64,000 bases of DNA from Actinomycetospora soli (GTDB lineage: Bacteria; Actinomycetota; Actinomycetes; Mycobacteriales; Pseudonocardiaceae), in contig NZ_JAJNDA010000009.1 in the NCBI RefSeq assembly GCF_021026295.1, positions 186,001-250,000 of the forward strand, in the 5' to 3' direction. The notes below the pieces were generated by a model that did no database searches, was not told the origin of the DNA, and saw nothing but the letters and a program-made list of their open reading frames with translations. A program made the translations under genes and the position numbers. Numbering within the stretch: position 1 is the first letter of the stretch; every line of letters begins with the position of its first letter. Below, in pieces: positions 1-8,529 of this stretch.

Positions 1-1409
1 ACGTAGGTGGTGCCGTCGGTCTCCGGGCGCACCGTCCCGCCGTCGGGGGCCTGGGTGGTCGAGCGGCCCCCGCGGATCGGGTTCGAGCGCTCGTACTGGT
101 GGTTGTGGCCCTGAAGCGCGAGGTCGACCGAGAACTCGTCGAACAGCGGGGCGACCGCGGCGCGCACCCCGGCGTCGGAGGCGTGCGTCGAGGACGTCGC
201 GTAGGCGCAGTGGTGGAAGAACGCGACGACGAAGTCCACGCCCGAGTTCGGCGTGCGCCACTGGCCCAGCGTCTGCCGCAGCCAGGCGACCTGCGCGCCG
301 TCCGAGTAGCCGGCGTTGGTGGGGATCTCCGTCGACAGGTCGTTGGCGTCGACGCTGATCACGCCGACGTTGCCGTAGCGCATCGAGTAGACGCTGGGGC
401 AGGCGCTCGGCCCGGTCCGCGGCAGGTCCAACCGGGCCGCGTGGCCGCCGTAGCCGTGCGTGGCCCCGCGCCGCTGGTTGTCGTCGTAGAGGGCCTCCAT
501 GTCGTGGTTGCCGGTGGCGAACATCCACGGGGTGGAGGCGGCACTGCGCTCGATGAGCCCGAAGTAGGTGGTCCAGACGGTGGGGTCGAACGAGTCGAAG
601 CCGGTCGGCGACTTCGAGGTCCCGGTGCTGCGCACCGGCTGTCCCTCCCCGGAGGGATCGGCGTAGCAGATGTCGCCCGCGAGCAGGTGGAACGCCGGAC
701 GGGTGGTCGCGATCCGGTCCACCATCGACGTGGAGGGCGTCATCGTGCGCCGGGTGTCGTCCGGCTTGTAGTAGGCGTTGGTGAACCCGGAGAGCCCGCT
801 CGGCGGCACCATGTCGACGCCCTGGTCGGCGAAGGCGGTGAAGCTCCACGGTCCGCTCGGCTCCCGCGGCGCCGTGTGGAAGGTCGCGGTGTCCGTGGTG
901 GTGCCGTCGGCGAGCCGGAAGCGGTAGTCGTAGGCCTGCCCGGGCTGCAGCCCGGTGGCGAGCGCGTGCACGAAGTACTGGTCGGCGGCCCGGATCGACC
1001 CGTCGGCCTGCGGCACCTGGGAGACGAGCCGGCGGACCTCCACGGGCAGCCGTGCGCCGAACGAGCCGTTCTGCCCGAGGTCGACGACGACCGCGCCCTG
1101 CGGCGGGGCGGTCAGCTCCCCGGCCATCGCCATCGAACGCATCGGGTCGTCGCCGAAGGACAGGTGGCGGCCGACGACCGACAACGGCGCCTGCGCCGCC
1201 GAGGCGCACGCCGTCAGCGTCCACGGCGCGGAGGCCAGACCCATCGCCGCGATGACCCCGGAGCCGCGCTTGAGGGCGCTGCGCCGCGAGACCGGGTGGC
1301 GGCGCAGGAAGCCCGCGATCCAGTCGTGCTGCTCGGCGACGGTCATGTGCTCGGCGAGGTGGGCGGGCACGCCGACGTCGGGTGCCTCGCCACGGGGGGT
1401 GCGCGTCAC
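1..1409 (-). CDS. Tat-exported purple-acid-phosphatase-like metallophosphoesterase (3' end cut by window edge)
   Basis: The frame is open from GTG 1409 to the left edge, so the C-terminus is missing. The start is not certain; ATG 1346 is in frame downstream. A twin-arginine motif SRRSALK lies near residue 41, followed by a hydrophobic stretch ending in LTAC at residue 68. This suggests Tat export and possibly lipid anchoring. A fibronectin-like linker precedes the calcineurin-type catalytic core, where GDICYAD, GNHD and GHNH metal-binding motifs are visible in order. The family hydrolyses phosphomonoesters or diesters outside the cell. PHO-box-like repeats lie just upstream, so phosphate-starvation control is likely. 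The exact substrate is unknown. Confidence 0.85.
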   Translation of the reverse strand, partial: MTRTPRGEAPDVGVPAHLAEHMTVAEQHDWIAGFLRRHPVSRRSALKRGSGVIAAMGLASAPWTLTACASAAQAPLSVVGRHLSFGDDPMRSMAMAGELTAPPQGAVVVDLGQNGSFGARLPVEVRRLVSQVPQADGSIRAADQYFVHALATGLQPGQAYDYRFRLADGTTTDTATFHTAPREPSGPWSFTAFADQGVDMVPPSGLSGFTNAYYKPDDTRRTMTPSTSMVDRIATTRPAFHLLAGDICYADPSGEGQPVRSTGTSKSPTGFDSFDPTVWTTYFGLIERSAASTPWMFATGNHDMEALYDDNQRRGATHGYGGHAARLDLPRTGPSACPSVYSMRYGNVGVISVDANDLSTEIPTNAGYSDGAQVAWLRQTLGQWRTPNSGVDFVVAFFHHCAYATSSTHASDAGVRAAVAPLFDEFSVDLALQGHNHQYERSNPIRGGRSTTQAPDGGTVRPETDGTTY

Positions 1410-1443
1410 GACGGCAGCGTCGCCCGGAGGTGGGTCGTGCGCA

Positions 1444-1484
1444 TCCGAACGTGGTTGAACACGAGATGAACACGATCGGTGAAG
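1444..1484 (-). promoter_or_regulatory. Putative PHO box (PhoP-type direct repeats)
   Basis: Read on the minus strand, the units CTTCACC, GTTCATC, GTTCAAC and GTTCGGA begin at 1484, 1471, 1460 and 1450. The spacings are 13, 11 and 10 bases. Actinobacterial PhoP recognises GTTCACC-like direct repeats with an 11-base period. The element lies 35 bases before the phosphatase start. It is weaker in phasing than the copy upstream of phoX. Confidence 0.5.
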
Positions 1485-1522
1485 GGGACGAAACGGTCAG
1501 TGACGAGTCCGGAGGGTGGGGT

Positions 1523-1572
1523 GACGTCAGCGGTGGCCCACCGCCGACGTCGGGTGGCAGCCGTGTGCCACC
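1523..1572. repeat. Double-palindrome intergenic repeat, copy 1
   Basis: A 14-base arm at 1523-1536 pairs with 1538-1551 around a single central base with one mismatch. A second palindrome at 1553-1572 has perfect 7-base arms and a 6-base loop. Almost the same 55-base stretch recurs at 25454-25506 behind the DAHP synthase. Here it lies between divergent genes, about 20 bases before a hydrolase start. Confidence 0.7.
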
Positions 1573-1592
1573 GCTGACATCGGCGTCGCGTC

Positions 1593-3251
1593 ATGATGGA
1601 GCCCATGAGCCCCGTCACCCGACTGCTGCGACGCGGGATCGGACTGCCCGCCCCCCGCGTCCCGCGCGTGCGCGTCGCCCGGGACGTCGCGGTCCCGATG
1701 CCGGACGGGACCGTGCTGCGCCACGACCACCACCGCCCGGCCGGCGTCACCCGCGGCCCGGTCGTCCTCGTCCGCAGCCCGTACGGCCGGGCCGGGTGGG
1801 TCGGCCAGGTGTTCGGTCGCGTCGTCGCCGAGCGCGGCTACCACGTCGTCGTGCAGTCGGTGCGCGGCACGGCCGGCTCGGAGGGGGAGCTCTCGCCGTT
1901 CGACGAGGCCGACGACGGCGTCGCCACCGTCCGCTGGCTCGTCGCCCAGCCGTTCTGCGACGGCCGCATCGCCACGCTCGGACCGAGCTACCTCGGCATC
2001 ACGCAGTGGGCGCTCGCCCCCGAGGCCGGGGACGCCCTCGCGGCGATGGGCACCCTGGTCACCGCCTCGCAGTTCCGCGACCAGACCTATCCCGGCGGCG
2101 CGTTCTCGCTGGACAACGCCCTGTCGTGGGCCGCGATGATGACCCACCCGTCGCTGCGCGGGCGCCTCGTCGAGGCGGTGCGCCACCGGGTGCAGGCCGG
2201 GTTCGGCACCATCCCCCTCGCGCAGGCCGACCTCGTCGCCGCGGGCGTGCCGATCGACTTCTTCCAGGACTGGCTGCGCGAGGACGACCCGGACTCCGCC
2301 TACTGGGCCAAGCGGTCCTACGCCGGCGGCGTGCGCGAGGTCGGTCGGCGCGGCGTGGCGATCAGCATGACCGGCGGCTGGCAGGACATCTTCCTGCCCT
2401 GGCAGCTCGCCGACCACGCCGCGCTCCGGGCGGCCGGCGCCCGGCCGCTGCTGCGCATCGGCCCGTGGGTGCACACCACCCCGGCCGGCATGGCCGCCGG
2501 CATCCGCGACGCGCTGCGCACCTTCGACGAGACCTTCGGGCACGCCGTTCCCGACGACGGGCCCCGGGTGCACCTCGAGCTCTCCGGCGGCGGGGGCGAG
2601 CGCCGTCTCGAGGACTGGCCGCCGGACCACACCCGCGAGCAGGCGTTCTACCTGCGCACCGACCACGGGCTCGGCACCGAGCCGCCGACCTTCCCGACGC
2701 GCGACGACGCCTACTGGGCCGGCACCCGGATCACCTACGACCCGAACGACCCCACCCCCGCCGTCGGGGGCCCGATCCTCTCCGGGGCGTCCGGTCCCCG
2801 GGACCAGACCGAGCTCGAGGCCCGCGACGACGTCGTCGTCTTCACCGGTCCCGTCCTCGACGCCGACCTCGTGGCGCTCGGTCCGGCCCGGGCCACCGTG
2901 CACGTGCGGGCCGAGGTCGAGCACCTCGACGTGTTCGTGCGGGTCTGCGACGTCGATCCGAGCGGCCGCTCGGTGAACGTGACCGACGGGATCCGGCGCC
3001 TCCGGCCCGGCAGCCCAGCCCCGTCCGACGACGGCACCGTGGCGGTCGAGGTCGAGCTGTGGCCGGTCGGGCACCGGTTCGCCGCCGGGCACCGCCTGCG
3101 CGTGCAGGTCTCCGGCGGGGCGCACCCGCGGTTCGCCCGGCACCCCGGCACGGGTGCGTCCCTGGGCGACGGCCGGGTGCTCGTGCCGCGCGAGCGCGAG
3201 GTGCTGCACGACGCCGCCCACCCCTCCCACGTGGTGCTCGCCGTGGAGTGA
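1593..3251 (+). CDS. CocE/NonD family alpha/beta hydrolase
   Basis: A 552-residue protein with the S15/CocE layout: an N-terminal alpha/beta-hydrolase domain with the nucleophile-elbow motif GPSYLG around residue 132, and a C-terminal beta-sandwich domain of the X-Pro dipeptidyl-peptidase type. The family contains acyl-peptide hydrolases, cocaine esterase-like esterases and glutaryl-acylases, so a specific substrate cannot be assigned. No signal peptide is visible, so it is probably cytoplasmic. ATG 1605, preceded by GGAG, is an alternative start. It stands alone and is divergent from the phosphatase. Confidence 0.85.
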   Translation: MMEPMSPVTRLLRRGIGLPAPRVPRVRVARDVAVPMPDGTVLRHDHHRPAGVTRGPVVLVRSPYGRAGWVGQVFGRVVAERGYHVVVQSVRGTAGSEGELSPFDEADDGVATVRWLVAQPFCDGRIATLGPSYLGITQWALAPEAGDALAAMGTLVTASQFRDQTYPGGAFSLDNALSWAAMMTHPSLRGRLVEAVRHRVQAGFGTIPLAQADLVAAGVPIDFFQDWLREDDPDSAYWAKRSYAGGVREVGRRGVAISMTGGWQDIFLPWQLADHAALRAAGARPLLRIGPWVHTTPAGMAAGIRDALRTFDETFGHAVPDDGPRVHLELSGGGGERRLEDWPPDHTREQAFYLRTDHGLGTEPPTFPTRDDAYWAGTRITYDPNDPTPAVGGPILSGASGPRDQTELEARDDVVVFTGPVLDADLVALGPARATVHVRAEVEHLDVFVRVCDVDPSGRSVNVTDGIRRLRPGSPAPSDDGTVAVEVELWPVGHRFAAGHRLRVQVSGGAHPRFARHPGTGASLGDGRVLVPREREVLHDAAHPSHVVLAVE

Positions 3252-3293
3252 GTCGCCGCCGACGTGGGGCTCGTGGCCGTCAACACATCCGTT

Positions 3294-3299
3294 TATAGT
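3294..3299 (+). promoter_or_regulatory. Candidate -10 element for the 6C RNA
   Basis: TATAGT stands in an otherwise very GC-rich intergenic region, about seven bases before the first hairpin of the 6C RNA. No convincing -35 hexamer is visible at 17 bases upstream. Confidence 0.4.
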
Positions 3300-3305
3300 G
3301 CGCGG

Positions 3306-3400
3306 GCCGCCGGTCTCCGGCGGGGCACGGTGGACGCCCTCCCCCCGGGTGTCCACGGTGTCGAGCGGGCCGGCCGTCCCCCCGGCCGGTCCGCTCCCAC
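3306..3400 (+). ncRNA. 6C small RNA
   Basis: Three successive hairpins follow a TATAGT element. Hairpin 1 pairs CCGCCGG with CCGGCGG around TCT. Hairpin 2 (3330-3356) has a GTGGAC/GTCCAC stem and a loop with six cytosines at 3341-3346. Hairpin 3 (3363-3396) has a GAGCGG/CCGCTC stem, an inner CCGGCC/GGCCGG helix and again six cytosines at 3378-3383. Two neighbouring hairpins with C6 loops define the actinobacterial 6C RNA family, known from mycobacteria (B11) and streptomycetes. Family members act on GC-rich mRNAs through the C-rich loops. Exact ends are inferred from the hairpins. Confidence 0.85.
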
Positions 3401-3574
3401 CACCTCCCGCGTGTGATGCCCGTGTGATCGGGTCCTTGCGTTGCGTGGTCCCCGGCTGGAACGCTGTCCCGGCTCGAAGTCCTCCGGTTCAGCCCGCAGC
3501 CGCGATGACGAGGCTCGGACTCCCGCGCCGGAGCGCGGCGTGCCGTGCCTCGGACGCGGTGGCGGGGGCACGAC

Positions 3575-4420
3575 ATGGCGTCGACGACCACGGCCCACCA
3601 GGGCAAGCAGGGCAGATCCGGGAAACCGGAGGAGGACTACCGCGCGCTCGCGCCGTTGCTGGCCGAGCACGCGGGCTACGCGGCCGACGACCCGCGGCGC
3701 GCCGACCTGCGCAGTCGGCTCGTGGTGGCCTACCTGCCCGTCGCCCACAACATCGCGCGACGGTTCGCGCGGCGCGGCGAGCCGACCGAGGACCTCGAGC
3801 AGGTCGCGACGGTGGGTCTGATGCACGCCGTCGACCGGTTCGACCCGGGCCGCGAACGGGACTTCCTGTCCTACGCGGTGCCGACGATCATGGGCGAGGT
3901 CCGCCGCTACTTCCGCGACTCGGCCTGGTCGGTGCGCACGCCGCGCAGCGTCAAGGACCGCTACCTCGCGGTCGGCGGCGCGACGGCGACGCTCTCGCAG
4001 CGCCTCGGGCGGGCCCCGACGGCCGCCGAGATCGCCGAGCACCTGGGGATCTCGCGCGACGAGGTCACCGAGGCGGTGTCCGCGCACGGCTCGTACCACC
4101 CGGCGTCGCTCGACGAGACCCTCGGCGAGGGCGACGACTCCTCGCTGGTGAACGTGCTCGGCACGGTCGACCCGGAGTTCGACCGGGTGGAGGTGCGCGC
4201 GCTCGTGCACGGCCTCGTGGCGTCGCTGCCCCGCCGCGAGCGCACGATGCTCGCGCTGCGCTTCGTCCACGAGCAGACCCAGGCCGAGATCGCCGCGGTG
4301 CTCTGCATCTCCCAGATGCACGTCTCCCGGCTGCTCGCCCGCACGCTCGCGCAGCTGCGGGCCCAGGTGGAGGCGCAGCTGCTCGCCGACGACGACGCCG
4401 GGCCGTCGCTGGCGAGCTGA
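3575..4420 (+). CDS. SigB/SigF-family RNA polymerase stress sigma factor
   Basis: A protein of 281 residues with sigma regions 2, 3 and 4 in order: DLEQVATVGLMHAVDRF in region 2, the RTPRS strand before region 3, and ERTMLALRF with a helix-turn-helix QAEIAAVLCISQMHVSR in region 4. The 'QMHVSRLLART' recognition helix and overall length match the alternative SigB/SigF/SigG group that controls stress and late-growth genes. I chose ATG 3575 because GGCGGGGG precedes it; a GTG 30 bases upstream is possible. No anti-sigma factor or anti-anti-sigma gene is adjacent, which is unusual for this group. GTT-N16/17-GGGTA-like sites occur before the catalase and DUF1918 genes. Confidence 0.9.
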   Translation: MASTTTAHQGKQGRSGKPEEDYRALAPLLAEHAGYAADDPRRADLRSRLVVAYLPVAHNIARRFARRGEPTEDLEQVATVGLMHAVDRFDPGRERDFLSYAVPTIMGEVRRYFRDSAWSVRTPRSVKDRYLAVGGATATLSQRLGRAPTAAEIAEHLGISRDEVTEAVSAHGSYHPASLDETLGEGDDSSLVNVLGTVDPEFDRVEVRALVHGLVASLPRRERTMLALRFVHEQTQAEIAAVLCISQMHVSRLLARTLAQLRAQVEAQLLADDDAGPSLAS

Positions 4421-4426
4421 GGGCGC

Positions 4427-4482
4427 CCCTCGTCCCTCGTTCCTCGTCCCTCGTTCCTCGTCCCTCGTCCCTCGTCCCTCGG
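4427..4482. repeat. Eight tandem 7-bp repeats (YCCTCGT)
   Basis: Eight contiguous units alternate CCCTCGT and TCCTCGT and begin seven bases after the sigma factor stop. The array runs directly into the 49-bp palindrome. Such an array could vary in copy number between strains. Confidence 0.85.
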
Positions 4483-4485
4483 CGG

Positions 4486-4534
4486 CAGGAAAGCGTCGTT
4501 GCTGTCATCCGGTGGCAGCAACGACGCTTTCCTG
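4486..4534. repeat. 49-bp palindrome, 19-11-19, subtype A, intact copy
   Basis: The arm CAGGAAAGCGTCGTTGCTG at 4486-4504 is perfectly complementary to 4516-4534, with an 11-base loop. It could terminate the sigma factor transcript but lacks a T tract. A degenerate copy of the same sequence, inverted, is at 43979-44027. Two further 49-bp elements with the same geometry but other arms are at 29693 and 60073. Confidence 0.9.
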
Positions 4535-4731
4535 TCACGGGGCGGGTCCCCCGGGCGGCTGACGGGCGCGAATCTTCGTGACGTTCTGGTGACGGGCTGT
4601 CCGATTGTTCCGCCGTTGTTCACCGGCCGGTCCGGTTTCCCCTGGTCAGGGGGCGGATGACCGGCTCGCGCGGCGGCGCACGGGTGAGCACCATCCCGGG
4701 CGCGAACACCGCGCGAGCCCCGGGAGCGCCC

Positions 4732-6375
4732 ATGTCCACCGTCGCCGACCGCCCCGTCGCCTCCGGACCCGGCCTGCGCCGCACCGTCGGCTTCAGCGCC
4801 CTGATGTTCATCTCGCTCGGGTCGATCATCGGCTCGGGCTGGCTGCTCGGTGCGCTGACCGCGGCCAAGTCGGCGGGCGGGGCGTCGATCCTGTCGTGGG
4901 TGCTCGCCGGGGTGATCGTCATCCTGCTGGCGCTCGTGCACGCCGAACTCGGCTCCACCTATCCCGTCGCCGGCGGCACCGCCCGCTACCCGCGTCTCGC
5001 GTTCGGGGCGATCGCCGGGTTCACCGCCGGCTGGGTCGGCTGGATCCAGGCGGTGGCGATCGCGCCGATCGAGGTGGAGGCGGTGCTGTCCTACCTCGAC
5101 CAGCTCGTCCACGGCTTCGTCGATCAGGACGGCAACCTCACCGGGCTCGGGCTGCTCGTCGCAGCGGCCCTCATGGTGGTGTTCACCCTCGTCAACCTGG
5201 CCGGGGTCGCGCTGCTCGCGGAGACCAACCGGATCACGGTGCTGTGGAAGATCGCGATCCCGGTCCTCACCGTGATCGTCCTGGTGTTCGTCGCCTTCCA
5301 CGGCAGCAACTTCACCGCCGGTGGCGGCTTCGCCCCCTACGGCGCGCACGGCGTGTTCGCGGCCCTCCCGCTCGGCGTGGTCTTCGCCCTGCAGGGCTTC
5401 GAGCAGGCCGCGCAGATGGGCGGCGAGGCGCGCAACCCGCAGAAGGACCTGCCGCGGGCCCTCATCGGCGCGGTCGCGCTCGGCGTCGTCATCTACCTCG
5501 CCCTCGAGGTGGCCTTCGTCGGCGCCCTCGACCCGGCCGCCCTCGCCGCCGGCTGGGAGAACCCGATCGGCGAGGGCGACTTCGGCCCCTACGTGACGAT
5601 CGCCGGGGCGCTCGGCCTGACCTGGCTCTCGATCCTGCTCTACGTCGACGCGTTCATCTCGCCGGCCGGGACCGGCCTCGTCTACGTCGCGACCTCGGCG
5701 CGTCTGTCCTATGCCCTGGGCCAGACCGGGTTCGCGCCGAAGGGCCTCGCGAAGATCTCCCGACGCGGCATCCCGTGGGTCTCCACGCTCGTCGCCCTCG
5801 TCGTCGGGCCCATCTCGTTCGCGCCGTTCCCGAGCTGGCAGTCCCTGGTCTCGCTGGTCACCTCGGCCACCGTGATCATGTACGGCTTCGCCCCGCTGAC
5901 CCTCGCGGCACTGCGCAAGGTCGACCCCGACCGGCCGCGGCCCTACCGGATGCCCGCGGCGACCGTCATCGCCCCGCTCTCGTTCATCGCCGCGAACGAG
6001 ATCATCTACTGGTCGGGCTGGACGACCGACTGGAAGCTCGCCGTCGCGATCGTCATCGGGTTCGTGCTGTTCGCGGCCTACCGCGCCTACCGGGCCTCCC
6101 GCGAGGGGCTCGCCTTCTTCGGCACGGACCTCCAGCCGCGGTCGCTCGGCTGGATCTTGCCCTGGCTCGGCGGCATCCTCGTCATCTCCGCGCTCGGGCA
6201 GTACGACGGCGCCGGGATCATCCCGGAGTGGATCGACCTGCTGGCCGTGGCCGTGTGGTCGCTGGTGATCTTCTTCGTCGCGGTGGCGATGGTCATGCCC
6301 GCCGACCAGGTGGCCCGCGAGGTCGAGGCCGAGGCGTCCGAGGCGGGGGCGGAGACGGCGGAGCTGCACGGGTAG
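4732..6375 (+). CDS. APC-superfamily amino acid permease
   Basis: About 547 residues with some twelve hydrophobic segments, beginning with the typical APC motif SLGSIIGSGWL in the first helix. Helices follow with GGTARYPR and EARNPQKDLPRA, consistent with the amino acid/polyamine/organocation superfamily. It should be an inner-membrane proton or cation symporter for an amino acid; the substrate cannot be read from sequence. I prefer ATG 4732, which follows GGGAGCG at a good distance, over GTG 4684 and ATG 4657. It is followed by the FUSC gene on the same strand after 28 bases, so the two may be co-transcribed. Confidence 0.85.
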   Translation: MSTVADRPVASGPGLRRTVGFSALMFISLGSIIGSGWLLGALTAAKSAGGASILSWVLAGVIVILLALVHAELGSTYPVAGGTARYPRLAFGAIAGFTAGWVGWIQAVAIAPIEVEAVLSYLDQLVHGFVDQDGNLTGLGLLVAAALMVVFTLVNLAGVALLAETNRITVLWKIAIPVLTVIVLVFVAFHGSNFTAGGGFAPYGAHGVFAALPLGVVFALQGFEQAAQMGGEARNPQKDLPRALIGAVALGVVIYLALEVAFVGALDPAALAAGWENPIGEGDFGPYVTIAGALGLTWLSILLYVDAFISPAGTGLVYVATSARLSYALGQTGFAPKGLAKISRRGIPWVSTLVALVVGPISFAPFPSWQSLVSLVTSATVIMYGFAPLTLAALRKVDPDRPRPYRMPAATVIAPLSFIAANEIIYWSGWTTDWKLAVAIVIGFVLFAAYRAYRASREGLAFFGTDLQPRSLGWILPWLGGILVISALGQYDGAGIIPEWIDLLAVAVWSLVIFFVAVAMVMPADQVAREVEAEASEAGAETAELHG

Positions 6376-6403
6376 CGACCGGGGCAGCGGGTACCTCCGG
6401 CCG

Positions 6404-7450
6404 GTGCTGAACGGACTGGCGGAGCGTGCCTGGACCCGGGTGCGTCAGGCGTGGGTGCGGATCGCGCTGGACGGGGCGACGGCGGTGGCCGCCTTCGTCG
6501 TGGCCCAGCTGGTCCTGCGCCAGCCCGCGCCGATCTTCGCCCCGATCGCGGCGGTCGTCTGCCTCACCGACGCGCCCGCCGCGCGGGGGCCGCGGGCGCT
6601 GCGACTGCTGCTCGGCGTCGTCGCCGGGGTGGCGGTGGGGGAGCTCGCGAAGGTCGTGCTCGGCAGCGGCTGGCTGCAGGTCGGGGCGGCGGTCGTCGTC
6701 GGGATGCTCGTCGTGTCGCTGGGCAGCATCAACCCGCTCGCGCTGCTGCAGTCCGGGATCGCCGCGCTGCTCGTCGTCGGGATCGGCTCGTCCCAGGCCG
6801 GCTGGACCCGGCTCGCCAGTGCCCTGATCGGCGGCGCGCTCGCGCTCGTCGTCAGCCAGGTCCTCGTCTCACCGAGCCCCACCCGGCAGCTCGGCGAGGC
6901 CGTCACCGCCGCGTTGCGGCGGATCGCCGACGGCCTGCACGACGTCGGGTCCGGGCTGCGCTCGGGCACGTCGGAGGAGCTGCGGGACGCGGCCGAGAGC
7001 CTGCGGGGCGGGCACGACGACGTGGCGGAGTTCTTCGACGCGCGGACCACGTCGAACCGGCTGGCCCGCACCACCCTGCGCGGCCGGCGCGAGCGGGCCG
7101 CCCTCGCGGCGATGCAGCGACGGTTCGAGGGGCTGGAGTACGTCCACGCCGGGTCGGTGCTGCTCGCGCGGACCGCGGCCGAGGTCGTCGCCCGGGGCGA
7201 CGAGGTGCCCGCGAGGCTGGTGGACGGGGTGTCCGAGCTGGCCGCCGTGGTCGCGGCGTTGGCCGACCACCCGCGCGACACCGACCCGACGCCCGACGGC
7301 ACCCGGTCCGCGCACGACGTCGCCGACGGCCTCGCCGCCACGGACCCCGAGTCGTGGGCGGCCGGGGCGGCCCGGCTCGCCACTCAGCTGCACCTGCTCG
7401 CCGAGGACGTCGACGCGCTCACCGACCCGCGCTCACGAGTCGCCGCGTAG
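6404..7450 (+). CDS. FUSC-family / aromatic acid exporter-like membrane protein
   Basis: A 348-residue protein with about six closely packed hydrophobic segments in the first 160 residues, the pattern FAPIAAVVCLTDAP in the second helix, and a hydrophilic, helical C-terminal half. This is the half-size fusaric-acid-resistance/ArAE layout, whose members export aromatic acids or form general pumps. The start is GTG 6404. Its position in a genome segment rich in aromatic-acid catabolism fits an export role, but this is only contextual. Confidence 0.75.
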   Translation: MLNGLAERAWTRVRQAWVRIALDGATAVAAFVVAQLVLRQPAPIFAPIAAVVCLTDAPAARGPRALRLLLGVVAGVAVGELAKVVLGSGWLQVGAAVVVGMLVVSLGSINPLALLQSGIAALLVVGIGSSQAGWTRLASALIGGALALVVSQVLVSPSPTRQLGEAVTAALRRIADGLHDVGSGLRSGTSEELRDAAESLRGGHDDVAEFFDARTTSNRLARTTLRGRRERAALAAMQRRFEGLEYVHAGSVLLARTAAEVVARGDEVPARLVDGVSELAAVVAALADHPRDTDPTPDGTRSAHDVADGLAATDPESWAAGAARLATQLHLLAEDVDALTDPRSRVAA

Positions 7451-7550
7451 GTCCCGGGGCGGCCGGGCGGGCACTTGCAGCGGCCGATCGGGCCCCGCGA
7501 CCGCCGACGGTGCTCGATGATCATGACGACGGCGGGTGCGACCGGGCAGG

Positions 7551-8489
7551 ATGCGCCCCGTGAGCGAGGAGGCGGAGGGCCCGGGGTTCGAGGACGCGGC
7601 GGACGAGCTCTACGGGCTGCACCCCGACCACTTCGTGCCGCGCCGCACGGAGCTGGTCAAGGCGGCGAGGGCGGTCAAGGACAAGGAGACGGCCACCGCG
7701 ATCGGGGCCCTGCGCAAGCCGTCGCTCGGGGCGTGGCTGGCGAACGTCCTGGCCCGCGAGTCACCCGACGAGGTCGGCGCCCTGGAGGAGCTCGGCGGGC
7801 AGCTCCGGCAGGCCCAGGAGACGCTCTCCGGTGACGCGCTGCGGACGTTGACCGGGCAGCGCCGGGAGCTGGTCGGCGCGCTCGTCGCGCGGGCGCGCCG
7901 GCTCGCGCGGGAGGACGGCGAGAAGGTCGGCGACGCGGTCGCGCGTGACCTGGAGCAGACGATCGCCGCCGCGCTCGCCGACCCGGAGGCCGCGCGGGCG
8001 TTCGCGGCCGGGCGCCTGACGACCGCGCTCGAACCGGGCGTGGGCTTCACGGGCGGCTCGACCGCGCGCGGTGCGGGCGGCACCACGCGTCGGCCCCCGC
8101 CCCGCGGGTCGACGGCGCCGCGACCGGCACCCCGTCGTCAGGAGGAGCCGGAACCGGAGCCCGGGCCGGACCCCGCGGAGGCGGAACGCGAGCGGGCCCG
8201 TGAGGCGGCCGACCGGGCCGTCGAGCGGGCCCGGGAGGAGCGGGACGACACCGCCCGCGCCGCCGAGCGCGCCCGGCACCGCGCCGACCAGGCCGGGTCC
8301 GACCACGACGAGGCCGCCGCGGCGGCGCAGTCGCTCCGGGAGCGGCTCGAGCGCGCCGAGGCCGAGGAGACGGCCGCCCGCGAGGCCCTGGACGCCGCCC
8401 GGCGGGCCGCCGAGGAGGCCGACGCCGCCGCCGACGAGGCGCGCCGCGCGCTGGACCAGGCCGAGGCGGAGCGGGCGGACCTGGAGTAG
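7551..8489 (+). CDS. Hypothetical protein with long C-terminal coiled coil
   Basis: About 312 residues. The N-terminal 150 residues are helical and contain the conserved-looking phrase ALRKPSLGAWLAN. A proline-rich linker around residues 175-205 follows, then a highly charged Glu/Arg/Ala coiled coil to the end. No catalytic motif or signal peptide is visible. Similar actinobacterial proteins are annotated as hypothetical. GTG 7560 is an equally good start, being better spaced from GGCAGG. It converges on the lipase gene. I cannot assign a function. Confidence 0.7.
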   Translation: MRPVSEEAEGPGFEDAADELYGLHPDHFVPRRTELVKAARAVKDKETATAIGALRKPSLGAWLANVLARESPDEVGALEELGGQLRQAQETLSGDALRTLTGQRRELVGALVARARRLAREDGEKVGDAVARDLEQTIAAALADPEAARAFAAGRLTTALEPGVGFTGGSTARGAGGTTRRPPPRGSTAPRPAPRRQEEPEPEPGPDPAEAERERAREAADRAVERAREERDDTARAAERARHRADQAGSDHDEAAAAAQSLRERLERAEAEETAAREALDAARRAAEEADAAADEARRALDQAEAERADLE

Positions 8490-8498
8490 CGCCCTGCG

Positions 8499-8519
8499 GG
8501 TGCCAGCATTGCTGGCACC
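8499..8519. terminator. Bidirectional terminator-like hairpin
   Basis: GGTGCCAGC and GCTGGCACC form a perfect 9-bp stem around ATT between two convergent genes. No T tract follows on either strand. Confidence 0.6.
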
Positions 8520-8529
8520 GGAGTGCGGG

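Larger units (their letters stand above)
3252..3574. other. Gene-free region holding the 6C RNA
   Basis: Apart from the 6C RNA and its likely promoter at the left, positions 3400-3574 show no convincing open frame, operator or terminator. This part could be the 5' untranslated region of the sigma factor gene. I found no GTTT/GGGTA stress promoter in it. Confidence 0.5.
4421..4731. other. Intergenic region with repeats
   Basis: This stretch between the sigma factor and the permease holds the 7-bp tandem array and the 49-bp palindrome. About 200 bases follow, presumably containing the permease promoter. If the permease starts at ATG 4657 or GTG 4684 instead of ATG 4732, the gap is shorter. Confidence 0.5.

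Noticed and set aside
4657-4731. Longer N-terminus of the APC permease from ATG 4657
   Set aside because: The added 25 residues are Gly/Arg/Ala-rich without family resemblance, and ATG 4732 has the better ribosome site.
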